DNA of 64,000 nt from Scortum barcoo (lineage: Eukaryota; Chordata; Actinopteri; Centrarchiformes; Terapontidae): contig CM041535.1 in assembly GCA_023238725.1 (NCBI GenBank), positions 22,191,230-22,255,229 on the forward strand, written 5' to 3'. Below are positions 26,076 to 37,900 of this stretch, piece by piece. A model generated the notes under the pieces. It searched no databases. It saw only the letters and a list, made by a program, of their open reading frames with translations, and had not been told where the DNA came from. The number at the start of each line of letters is the position of its first letter. Position 1 is the first letter of the stretch. The translations under genes were made by a program, and so were the position numbers.

Positions 26076-29000
26076 GGAAGTATTCATTGACCCTCCCACA
26101 AATTTGGACAGACCAGTCAAAAGACTGAGGGACTTGGATGCCTGCAGGAGTTTAATCAGTCAGGGATGAAAGAAGCAAAGAATGAGAAGGAAAGTCGGTC
26201 CGTCATTGACAAAAAAAAAAAAAAAGAATTTGTGGCATTTTATCCATCTTTCATAAATCTGGTACTGCCAGTAGACACTGTGTGCTCTTGAGAAATTCTC
26301 CTTATGAGCTTTCTCTGGAAGCCAACAGTAGCAGACAGCGGTGCACCTGACAGCTCCAAGTTGTAACTGTGTCTATATTTATGAATGTGATGTTGCTGAG
26401 AGAATTGCTGAAAAGAATGTGCTCAATCAGCAAAAATGCATTCCCTGAATTGGAAAAAAAATGTTTAAAACTAGAAGAATACAGAATAATACCAGCACAA
26501 AGGACAACTTAAAATACACAAAAATTTAAGAAATGTTTAAAAAAAAAAAATGTAAGGACTGCAAAAAAAGAGACACATACCGCAGGCTTCAGGAACACAC
26601 GCTGCTGCCTCAGTCTGCTCGGTCAAAGAGCAATTGTTCAAATGCTGCCTCCCGCCGCGCTGTCACATCACTCTTTACTCACCGTCTTCACTTCGCACAA
26701 CGCTGATATTCTAAATAAGACACTTGAGATGCAAGCTGGTCACCGTCCTCAAAATAAAGGAGGAAGAAACAAACTGAGACATTTAGACATTTAGCCTCCA
26801 TGCACACAGAGCCCAGATGAGAGAACTACTCAGGTTGGGACTTCAAAGAATTACAGCCCGACTACCAAACAACATTGCGGAGCCCTTATATCAAAGCCGC
26901 TGCTTACAATTCATCCGCACAAGGTCCTCTGAGCTAATCTCTGAGAAGGAGATACATTTCGAGTTTGGCCACCATTGTTTGCTACGGGCGAGCAGCTTTC
27001 TGTCTCTTCCACTGAAATGCAAAAAAGCTCACAGATGTATTCACTCCACTGTCTCCTTCACTCTCTCAGCCAAGGCTAAGGTGCAATTTCTGTCTGTCTG
27101 TGTGTGTCTGTGTGTTTATTTATTTCAGCGTTAGCTCAGATGTTGATAATGAGGCCCGTGTATTTGATTATCAGTTAATTAAATCATTGAAGGGGTACTA
27201 AGCTCTGGCATTTTTCATATTGCCTCTTTAAATCCATTGGTTTTGATTTATAACAAGTCAATAAGGCAGGTTCTGGCAAGAGGTGAGAACGGTGTGTGGT
27301 TACTATAGAAAACTGTTTGAGTCACATTTCTCACATCCTTTCATACCCTCTTTCTTCATCTGTTTACCTTAAAGATCAACCTTAGTGAGATATCCGGCGC
27401 TCATCCTGCCATGATGGGGCCTCGCAGTTCAAGTTGCAATAAAATGCAATAAGGCAAAGCATCACGCAACTGTCTCGGAAACAGACATTAATGGGATTTT
27501 TGATCACGTTAAATGAATCAAAGGATGTACACGTGGCACGTTGCTTGTCTGGTTGACTGAATCTGTTGTAAACAAGAGACATCTCGTTTATAGTGCACGA
27601 GACATGCTTGTCTACATTATGCCACAGTCAAGAAAAAGAACTAGAATATATTCAAATGTGAATAAGAGCTGCTCTTTAAGACTGACTGTTGTGTTTTTTT
27701 AAAGTCGTTTCCATATAAAATGGCATCATTTTCATTTCTTCGTCTTTCTATTTTTAAACTTTAACACAATGCAGTATGTCTCTGCCAGTGTACTCCATTT
27801 ATCTATCATCTAAATCAACCATTTGTTACAGCCTTGTGTCTTTGAAATCAGTGAAAATGCTATGAGTTGTGAGAAGTGTTGTATGTGGTGGTTTGTGTGT
27901 TGTTTACACGTGTGCGCTGGTGTCTGTATGTGTCATGTATTTTATGCTTCTTTTCCATGTTGTATGTTGTCATGGTTGTTCAATGAGTTGGTGCCTTTTT
28001 GATCACTGTAATGCCACAGTGCCACCGGGTACCACCCACACACACTCATCCCTGCCTGCGCTTAATGACATTTCCGTGTTACTATTCCGGTGGTGCTAGG
28101 TTTAATCTGCACACGGAAAACAGTGTTGGGAACAGCTCAATTAAGCAATAAAGCTATGTCAAATAAAGTTAACTTTTTAACATCAACAAAAACATACTTT
28201 CACACCTTTTGTTTCATGACGCTATGAAGTGGCAGCAGTCATAAAATGTTAGTCAATTTCCAATATTTCTGTTTTTTAAATGACTCTCTTTAAAATCTGT
28301 TTGCATACAAGATGTTTGAAAGAACATCCAACATTAGCAACAAACTATTTTTATTTTACTTTAATGCAGGGAGTTGGTAGGTACATGATGCAAATCTGTA
28401 AACATTTGATTAAGGTGTAATGTTTTCATGATCCTATAATTTTAATTAATTAAATTATAATTAAAAAAAATAACTAAAGTAGTGCAGGGCTTTTGTATGT
28501 TGCACTGCTCACCTCATGAATAAAATGTGTAACAAGACTGCTTGTGTACTGTGTAATTCTGCACTTTCCTGAAAGTCTTCTGATGAATTAGTCAAATTAG
28601 AGCATCAAATAAAAATGTTGTACTAAAGCATTATTAAAAGGCTATTGATCTCATAAGGTATTGCTACACAGAATTCCTTCAGATGAAACACTCAATTACA
28701 GTTCAACTGTTTTGGTTATGAATCAGCATTATATTACTACATTATGTAACTCTTTTACAGGCATGCATAAATATCGAAATCTGTAAACGCATGGTCGAAA
28801 ATGAGTTATGAGACGAGTGTATCCACTATTTGACAACCATATATCAACATTCAAGAGTCAATTTCTTGCCCAAACTGCATTTGCATGAAATTAAAAAACT
28901 GGCTATGAGTGTCAACATAACCCAAAAGAAAAAAAAAAAAGGAAGAGGAAATAAATAAAATCCTGCCCCATCCTCAGCTGATTGCGTGATGCAGGTCAAC

Positions 29001-29581
29001 TAAGAGGACATGCAAGCCATGCATGAAAACTGAGGGAACATTAAAAGACAGAAGCTGATTTTGAGCCAACTTTTTGATGCTGTGTTTTTACATGAATTAA
29101 TTTCCTCACTGATTCACTGTCACCAATTTATTGTAGAGACCCAAAAAGAAAAAAAGAAAAAATAGAGACAGGAATGTGAGATAGTTATCTCTATGAGTTA
29201 TCTTACTGAATTTGCAGTCTTACTATAATCAATCTTTTCCTTTGGCATGCTCTACATGTTTTTTAGTGTTGAATTGAATCAGTTGGCCTTCACCTAAAGT
29301 ATTCAAGGCATGTTAAAAAGCTGACAAATCACAGGGCTTTGCTTAAACAAGCAACTCAATTGCTGCATGTTTTAGCAAAAGTGAAATTTGGAAACTGAAG
29401 AGGTGAAGTTTGAAACAGGCCTTTTCTTTTCAGTCTGATCCAGAACATTCGTGTGGTAAACAAAAGAAGAACCAAACAAATGTCCCCCTTTTGAATAAAC
29501 TTCTAAGACACAGAATTGGATGCACCCTCTTGGCCTTGTTGCTCCCGTGAACAAATGTTCAAGATAAGCGTAGCGCCGTTA

Positions 29582-29587
29582 TCCTAC
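29582..29587 (-). other. grid2: Splice donor of grid2 exon
   Basis: The minus strand reads GAAG|GTAGGA. GT is present and +5 is G, but +4 is G rather than A and +6 is A rather than T, so this is a moderate rather than strong U1 site. It interrupts a codon after its first base, which begins with G and fits Ala of the family sequence QEAC. Confidence 0.85.
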
Positions 29588-29743
29588 CTTCTTGCACAGC
29601 CTGGAAAGGGTTGTTCCCATCAACGAATTCCACGGAGATGGTGATCTTCTCTGTCTCCAAGATCTCATTGTTCAAATTGAGATCTGCCACGGCAAGGCGA
29701 AACACCTCGTCGTCCTTCCGTGCCGACTCGTCAAAGATGGCAC
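29588..29743 (-). CDS. grid2: grid2 coding exon (probable exon 2): GluD2 glutamate receptor, start of the amino-terminal domain
   Basis: Seen: on the minus strand this 156-bp block reads in one open frame, beginning GAIFDESARKDDEVF and ending GNNPFQAVQE, with the first Gly codon and the last codon (probably Ala) split by introns (phase 1 at both ends). It is bounded by AG (29744-29745) and GT (29586-29587). Family knowledge: GluD2 is a postsynaptic membrane receptor of the ionotropic glutamate receptor family, central to parallel fibre-Purkinje cell synapses, and its amino-terminal domain binds cerebellin (Cbln1) bridged to neurexin. This exon covers the first beta strand, helix A, second beta strand and start of helix B of that extracellular domain. 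Compared with mammalian sequences as I remember them, about 8 of 52 residues differ from GRID2 and about 18 from GRID1, so delta-2 is favoured. The signal-peptide exon and the rest of the receptor lie outside the window. No frameshift or stop is present. Confidence 0.95.
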
Positions 29744-29780
29744 CTATTGAGAAAGGAAAAAAGATAACTTTTACTCAGTA
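29744..29780 (-). other. grid2: Splice acceptor region of grid2 exon
   Basis: On the minus strand the intron ends in a pyrimidine-rich run CTTTTTTCCTTTCTCAATAG directly before the exon. A TACTGAG sequence (29774-29780) about 31-37 nt upstream is a plausible but imperfect branch-point match. The acceptor splits the Gly codon after its first base (phase 1). Confidence 0.85.
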
Positions 29781-31466
29781 TGCGGAGACTTTTTAAAAGG
29801 AAAAGGAGAGAGACATGTGGCAACACAGACGCTAGAGGCTCAGAAGTATGCAGCCCACAAAGGTGAGATCTCAGGCTCAACCTTCAACTCCATCCCAGAT
29901 GGTCGAGCTTTACAGCAACTTAAATCTAATTATGCTTTACAGAGTTCCTCAACAGATTATAAAATATCTAAAAAAGTTTTTCTAATCAACAGAAACTGTA
30001 ACTGTAAAGCTGACAACGGGTAAAAAAAAAACTATATGGTATTGTTTGAGTAATATATTTAACTCATGCACTGATACAGTATCAGTATCAGCCTCAAACT
30101 GTGGTGTCTAACGCCTGAATTGGGACCCAGCTCGACAAAGACGGGGTGTGAGGGAGAAATGGCTCAACATCATTGTTCACTGTAAGGTCAAACACTGCCC
30201 AAGGGCACTCTGACTCAGCCAAAATGGTCGCTGCACAAAGGGAGACGGAGAAAGAAAAAGACTGGTGAGGGCCAGTATCTGTAGTGACAGATAAAGTTCC
30301 CACAAGTCAATACTAAATTAGTCATAACAAATAAATGTCAACCTGCGGTGTCGCAGACAAATGAGGCAACACGCGGCGATGACTGGCTGGTGGAGATGTG
30401 GTCTTTGCTTTGGTCTGTTACACACAATTAACCATGTGTGATTCATCTCTCTTTCTTCCCTTTTAGACTCTCATTTCAACCCATTTTATCCCCTGAATCT
30501 GCTGGGCCGCTAATTGTGCAAGCTAGTGCAGTGAAGCACTGCTAACTGTATTTCACTGACCAGAAAATAAGCCTCATATTATATAGTGTGTGTGTGCATT
30601 TGTCTGTGTGTGTGTAAGAGAGACACAGGTTGCAAATTCCATTAATAACCAAGCAGACTACATTGGCTGAGGGCTGTTTTTGCCACATTTAGAAGATTGT
30701 TGCCATTATTAGGTCTTGGATAGTGAAAGGAGTCTGATGCTAATACTGCAAAGGTGGTCTGAATTCCCACAGAGGCCAGAAATATCAAGTTGTCTTGGGA
30801 GTGTAGTCAGGGTATAGTAAAATCCAGAAAAAAGTATACATCATTATAATGTAATAAGACCGCTATTCTCATTCCAGGGACCCACTTTTCTGCTTAATTA
30901 GTTGGAAAAATGTGTGGCTCCTGCCCTGAGCAGGTTACTAAGATATAATAAAACAGTCTAAAACAATACATTTAAGTGAAGGCGAAGAATCTGTGCACAG
31001 CAAGCAGCTTAAAAACCTGAATTTTACTTTTTCCCTCCTATGTCACATCAATTAATGATGAAATTTAACCTCTGAAGGACAATTAATTTCAGCACACACA
31101 CACACCAAATTTAAATCTGACCGCTGTGTGAAGGCCGTTAGGAGCGGTATTCTAAACGCCTCTTCATCAAAAGGGCCTCATTAAGTATGTATTCCTCAAT
31201 AATTTGATTCATCAGCATTTGGCAACTGTAAATACTCTCCCGCTGATTGGGTCTTGGTTGTTGTTTTTTAGAGTCATGCAGTATAGATGAGGTGAGACAA
31301 ACGGGCCCGGACAAAGTGATAAAGAGTGAAACACAAAGACTCATTAACTATTCCATTAGAGATCAATAATGAATGGGCTTCCAATCAGCTTTAAGATGTC
31401 ACTGCTGGGGAAGGATTTGTTCACATTTTAAAGTAGCTCTGTGACACAGGAGGACAGAAAAAATGC
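29781..31466. other. Intronic sequence, no gene seen
   Basis: Ordinary sequence with a short 7-bp inverted repeat at 30070-30086 and TG-rich sequence at about 30583-30615. The open frame on the plus strand opposite the grid2 exon (29611-29796) is a shadow of it. Confidence 0.55.
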
Positions 31467-31467
31467 A

Positions 31468-31557
<90 letters not shown>
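31467..31557. repeat. (TATC)n / (GATA)n tetranucleotide array
   Basis: 91 bp of uninterrupted TATC units (about 22.7 copies). The array then inverts into AGATAGAT, so its right edge can fold back. Transcribed with grid2 (minus strand) it reads (GATA)n. Confidence 0.97.
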
Positions 31558-34500
31558 AGATAGATCATCATCATCATTTTACATGATCCACATAATGAAA
31601 CAATATTAAAACAAGTCAAGAGTTTAAAAAAAGGTGTTGCCATAGTAACCTTCATGCATGCTTCCAGCCATATGGTAAAAGCTGCACACTGCTGTACACC
31701 TTCACATCTCTTTGTACATGGTTTGTGTTGTACCTTGTGTTTTTTTCTTTGAAATATTCCACCAGCAGTGACTCCTTTAGGGTCTAGTGGCCACAACAGT
31801 CACACGAGGATATTAAAATGGAGCGATATTTGTTGTTTTAAAATCAGCAGTTCCCGCTCCTCCTGTCTCATTCTTCCATGATCTCTTAACCACCTACACC
31901 TCCTTCTCTAGTCTTTCTGTTTGACGGCTGTTGCACCTGTGCGGTGACTCACCAGCTACCTGTGTGTGATTAAAACACCGGACTCTTTAATCTCGGCACA
32001 GTGAGCGAGCAGGCACGAGATGGAAACAAACATCCTTTTATGCCTTAAGCTATGTTGCGCAATAATTAATTCTGTAATCTAAATGTGAATCATGATGGAA
32101 GCAATTTGGAATATGTAGGCAATCAATGGGAAGAGGCCAATATTCTCAGTAGTTCTCCTTCTATAGATGTATTGAATGTGTATAATAAGGAAAAGTAAAG
32201 GAGAGTGGAAAGGAGGATAGGTGAGTGTTTTCTGCCTGTTCGTTTAAAACATCACCGCACGCTGACTTACAAACACAGGACATTCGCGTCCGCACACAAA
32301 CAGAATTATGTCTCTTCCTCCTTTGCAGTAATGTGATTGTGAGCGCAAAGGCAAACGTCACCACATAAATCAACCAGAAAATAAAAGCACTGAATCTTGC
32401 TTTACACAGACGGCCCAAGGGCGAGCACTCACACGCACATGCACCGACTCCCCCTGACAGACGCACACACACGGCGTGTGGGCAGCAGCACTAAATCACC
32501 AACATATTTGCAAACCATCCCCTCCATGACAACAGCTTTATCAACAACATCATCATCAACAGCAGCAGTCAATTAGAATGGACATAGCATCCCAAAGTAA
32601 TGCCCCCAAATTGTCTGGTCGAGAGGTATTGATCAAATGTCTGCCGATGGTCAAGCGTTTAGTATTAATTTCCCTGTTTGTTTACACTGATAAAGGGGCA
32701 ATAAATAACTTGTTTGTCTGCTTACTGACAAATAACCCCAAGGTACGGATGAGTGATGCTGGAGGAAAAAGAAAAATGGGGATGGGAGCATATTGGCAGA
32801 AACTGGCAGAAATTACTTCTACAATCTTCTAAACTCCTGACAATATCAGTTCTCAGTATTCATCTCCTTTTTTTTATTTACAGTATCTAATTTTAGTAAT
32901 TCATTACATGCCTACGTTCACCTTTAAACATGTAACCACTGCACTGATGAAAAAATAATGCAGAAAAAGCTTCATCTACAGAAAATAGTTTCAGCAATTT
33001 CTCTTTGTGATAGCAAAATAAATTAAAAAAAAGAACTAATACCATAGCCGTCACAGCCTCTTGGATAGAATGAAACAATTCAGGCAAATAACTATAATGA
33101 AAGGATAACAGCCTACAGAAATGAGTCAATATGTCACGAAGCAGGTCTTCCTGTGGCTTTTTCTAATCAGCTCCATTTCTACCATGCTATACTGAGCCAT
33201 GCACTTATTATGTGGTCTCCACAACAGAAGTTAACTCTTACGAGTCTACAGCCATGCTAGCTTTTTGACTGTTTTTTTTTCAGCAGAAAGTCTCCAGATC
33301 AGCTCCAGGTTCAAGTACAGTGGTTGGGAAAGTGTTCATGTATTGTTTGTTGCAACAAGTGAATAAAGCATATGTTTCATGCAACATTATGACAACCATT
33401 CATAAATTAGCTTAAAGGAACCACAGGTCTCCCAACTACGATTCAGAGGGCCAAAGCTTGTAAGACTGCATGCAAAAATGTCGAAAATCTACTTTAAAAA
33501 TTTCCAATAGCTGCCTGTGAGTGAATCAGATATTTCTTCTCCAGTCCATAGCCAACTAACTTTAATTAGTTAAGACAAACAGGCAGCAAAAAAATCCTTT
33601 CACCCTTTTAGATCCTGAAGGGGGTGTGAATGTGTGTACCACATTCTAAGGCAAATCATCTAATGGTTGCTTTGTTAAAAACACAACTGACTATGATTGA
33701 CCATGATGAAAAACATGCAAAATAGTGGTTCCACAATGGCTCCAATCTGGCCTAAAGTGGTGGACCGACTGATAGATCATTCCACACAGTTACGCCACCA
33801 GCATGGCTAAAATAGCTTAGCCTCCTTTTATGATCGGTTGCAAAAAACAGCTTTGACTTTCATGAGAGTAAAGTGCTTTTGAACATATTTTTGAATGAAT
33901 ATTTTTCGGAAGCTTCAATCCAGTTGGTCTGGAAGCGGAGACATCGCTATGTTCATTTTAAACTTAGATTTTTAAAAAGGGGGAATAATTCATACAGCTC
34001 AGCCATCCGGGTAACTATATAAAATCAGATAATGGCAGTCAGGCAGACAAAGGCACATTGTTGAACGTACAAAACACAGCTCAATTTCCTTATTAAATGA
34101 ACAAATTAGGATGGCACATCATCCAATGCAGAGTTATTATGTTCCCACACTCTATAAAGACCCAGTAATTAAGCCAGCTCCTTCTGAAGATAATCATTCA
34201 GCACGAGTGAGGGAATGATTGTTAAGAATGATTTCATGGTTTAAAAAAAAAAAAAGAAGAAGAAGAGGAGGGCAACGTGGGCAAATGAGGTCATGAAAAA
34301 TGATAGATGTTAACTATCAGTTGAAAACAAAATGAGTTTTTCGCCATTCAGTGAAAGTGAATTGACAGTTCTGAGGTTGCCATCTGTTTGCCGTTTTTTT
34401 TTTTTTTTTTTCCAAGGTAAAACAGCCGTGAGCTCTGCTAAATCCCTCTCCATCTGACTCAGTCTGTACACCTGCCTCCTGGTCTTTTACTCTCATTCAC

Positions 34501-34755
34501 TCGAGCTCTCTATTGTTACCCCGCGCTCGCTCTGTGTCCATTTCCCTATCTCTGCATGTATCCGTCTGCCTCTCTCTATTACAGGCCGCTCTAAGCAAGG
34601 CTCTGAGTATTTCTGGAACACTATGGGGGGGATCCATTCCTCCGTTTATCAAACAAACACACACCTGTTGTCGAGGTTGCAGCTGATGACAGTAATGTGA
34701 CGGGAACAATGACAGACTGACAAGAATAATGACTATGGAGGGAGGAACACACACA

Positions 34756-34776
34756 ACACACACACACACACACACA
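34756..34776. repeat. (AC)n microsatellite
   Basis: Perfect AC run of 21 bp. Confidence 0.95.
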
Positions 34777-34891
34777 GGGGTAATGTATCACTGATTTATG
34801 ACAAGGTTGGGCCAAAGTGTTGCCGTCTCAATGTGATGATGAAAGGTGGCAAGGTGGCGCGCGGCGCTGAGTGATGATGATGATGAACGGG

Positions 34892-34911
34892 GTTATCGTT
34901 ATCGTTATCGT
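34892..34911. repeat. (GTTATC)n hexanucleotide repeat
   Basis: Just over three perfect GTTATC units, directly beside a short (GAT)n run at 34871-34886. Confidence 0.85.
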
Positions 34912-37900
34912 CCTGCAGTGTCAAATGTCCACATTCACACACGCACACACACACACACAAACACATAAAGACTGTTATTTACAGTGGGGAGTGCATCTTG
35001 ACACTTGGGAGGACAGCGTGGAATTAATGTGTGTGTTTGCATGTATGTGTGTGCATGTGTAACAGAGGGGGGAGTGGGGGGTTGTGGGGTTTAAAGCGCT
35101 CACGGTTACAGAATAGCAGAACAAGCCAGTGGTGCATGTTAGGGGCAGATATGAAAACTGCTCTCATATCTATCATATAAGCTCTCACAGGACTCACAAA
35201 CACACGGCATTCAAGCTTTTTTGCCAGGTATAGGAGCAGTAATCCATCTTTTGTGCGTCTATGTGTGTGTAAATATAATATACTGTCGTAGTCCAGCAGG
35301 AGGATCTCATGTATTTACTGGACCAGGAGCATTTTGTAACGGGACTGTTGATACAACAGTAGATAAACCCAAGATACTGAATCATCCCTGACAATCTCTG
35401 TCCATACACAGTACCCTCAGTGTGTTGTAGATTTGAATGCATGAACACTCTGTTTTGTATCTACCAATGTTATCTTTTAAAGCATCTGTGGTTTAAAATG
35501 GCAAACCATTGGAAAGCAATTCTCTGAAGGATAAAAGCCTTGTTAAAAAAGGCTTTGCATAGAGCTCTATGTGATTGACTAAACTTGAATTGTGTGCAGA
35601 AGGATGTGTGTGCATTTATGTGTGGAATACACCAGCAAACTGTATGTATAAGTGTGTATGTGTGTACTGTATGGCTGTGATTCCAGTTCATCCACTTGTG
35701 TATTAATGGAGAAATCTCCCAGGTAACTTGACTTGTGGAAGAAAAATCTCTCTCATTCGCCTACTGTCCTCCACCCACCCCCGCTCTCTCCCCCACCCCG
35801 CTACTTTCATTATAGGCGTGTAAATTAATTTGCTCCATCGTTAAGGAGGCGAGAAGCCAGGAGAATTTGTAGTCATAGTTCAGCAGCACTCCAGTCCTTT
35901 GCCACACTGTCACACATAGCTGTGCCAAGGTCGTTGCTATCTCTGCCATGCCTCTCTCCTTGCTTTACCTTTTCCCCCCTCGCCTTATGCAGACACAATC
36001 CTGCCCGACTGTTTCCCTCCGTTGTAGAGACCTACAGAAGGTATTCAGGGCTTTGCTTCCACCCACACAAATCAACATACTTTGAGTAGGTGGAGGATTT
36101 GTTTTGTGTCTTCATTCATTAGCCAGCGAGATGAGCACAATTTGGAAATAACCAATTCATCCGAGGCATGTTTAGATTCAGTCCCTGAGTGCGCATCCAG
36201 CAAAGTACAGGCAGGACGATTGACAAAGCCGTTTTTCTTGTCGTGTTTCTCTTCATGTCAGCTCTTGGCCGGTTTTGGCCAGGTCCGAGTCATTCTGCAA
36301 ACTACAGCTGACTCAGCTCCAGTCCAGCCAGGCTTGCTTGGGGTCTTAAAACAGTGGAGCCGGTGGCTGAGAGCCAGGTGTTAGAGTACATCTAAGCCCT
36401 AGCCAAGGTATAAGTAAATGATAATTAGGGTGATGCAACGTACCTTCTAAATGGCCTGAGTTGTATATTAAGTGTACCCGAGTATACCCTTGACAGCTTA
36501 GGAACAATGATTGCTACATTTTGCTGCTCCTCTAAATTACCCTTTATATCAACACATTGCATGAAAAAATAAATAGTTTTGCCTTGCAGCTCTGAATGTC
36601 CAAGCAATCAAACCTCCATTCACCCTCATTCTCATTCTCCCTACATTTGACACTGACTTGCAATTTTTAACCCTTTTCTTGACTGATTTCTTTCTCCGTC
36701 CGTCTCCTCTCTTCTCCCCTTTGATATAAGCACCTCACCTCATTCTCTTTGTTCTGTTGCTCTGCTTTAATGTTCTGTTCCATCTATTTTTCTACCCATC
36801 TTCCTTTCCTCTCCTCATCCATCTTTAACTCATTCTTTTTTGCTCCTCAATTCTCCACACCTCCCTGCTCTCCACCCATTTTCATCCATCCTTCTCTGCA
36901 TGCTTTTATCTCCCCAAGCATCACTTTACTCACTCGGCCTGCTCTACGCCCTTATCCTCTCCATCTCCCTCCTTCCTTGTCCAATGTGACGCCCTGTGTG
37001 ACATTTAATCCAAGTGAACTTGCCCTCTTGTTGGAGAAATGCCTTTTTTTCTACTTGTCAAGTAATCCTTGCTTTCAAGGGCACCAACACAATTCGGAAA
37101 TCAAGTTGCAGATATATGTATCACACATGATAAAACTCACATTTTCACTTTTACTTTCCTTTTGCAAAAGACACATATTGTGCAGCAATGCGATTAAAAA
37201 ACTTGGTAGACTGAAGGCTGTTCTCAGCTGGTACATTTAAGTGGTGGTGGGAAGTGCCAACACCAGGGTCAGGTGTTGAACAGCAGCGCAGTCATGCAAT
37301 ATTGTCAGAAAATAAAACCTGAAAGGCTTCACAAATGTCACGAATATCAGTGCTTGAGCACAGCATTACCGTGCAGCTACAGTATAATGAACATTTACTG
37401 GCTTAAAAGCCAAGTAAATGTACTTGATACTGTGATGGATTATTTCTAGTCTTCCTGTTTTGGGGGGATTGTTTGTTTAGTTCCTTTTTGTACTGAAATT
37501 TAACCAATAGGGGGAAAAAGCGGAATAAAGCAAGAATAAAGTATTAATCTTGTGCAGATAGTGTGCAGAAATGCTAGAAATATCAGTAATGTATTTGCCT
37601 TTAACAATGCCAGAGGACTGTGTTCCTAAAGTAAGGGGTGCTTGGCCTGAAGTGCAAATTAACAGATGAAAAAACCAAATCAGCAGAGGTAGGATGAAAG
37701 AGGACATGAAAGAAAAGATACTGAAGGGAGAAAGACAGAGATAAAGAAATAAAAGTAAAAATGAAAATAGCAAAAGAGAGTGGAAAAAAATGTGTTACTC
37801 TTTCATTTTGTTAAAAAGTGTAAACACGCCAAACCGTATGGGAACTGAAACCTCAAATCTGCCTTTAAAGCAAGAAGCCAGTCTTTTTAAGCACCTTGAG

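Larger units (their letters stand above)
1..29587 (-). other. grid2: grid2 intron 2 (partial, at least 29.6 kb)
   Basis: Inferred from the minus-strand exon at 29588-29743: all lower coordinates are downstream in the transcript. I looked for the next exon, which in this family begins with the Cys-Glu/Asp-Leu-Met motif of helix B, among the minus-strand frames and did not find it, so the intron continues beyond position 1. Confidence 0.8.
15561..29587. other. Intronic sequence with microsatellites, no gene seen
   Basis: Includes a pyrimidine-rich block at about 16840-16990, the simple repeats listed separately, alternating purine-pyrimidine TG/CG stretches near 17110-17150 and 18440-18470, poly-A at 26211-26225 and AT-rich sequence around 28430-28480. 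No frame has recognisable protein features. Confidence 0.5.

Noticed and set aside
31467..31557. CRISPR-like regular repeat
   Set aside because: It is an uninterrupted tetranucleotide microsatellite without spacers. No CRISPR-like array exists in the window.
33317..33345. Sequence resembling a Tc1/mariner terminal end (ACAGTGGTTGGGAAAGTG)
   Set aside because: No matching inverted end or transposase remnant was found within a few kilobases, and the match is short.
36749..37240. 163-codon open frame on the plus strand
   Set aside because: The first half is pyrimidine-tract translation and the second half has no known features.
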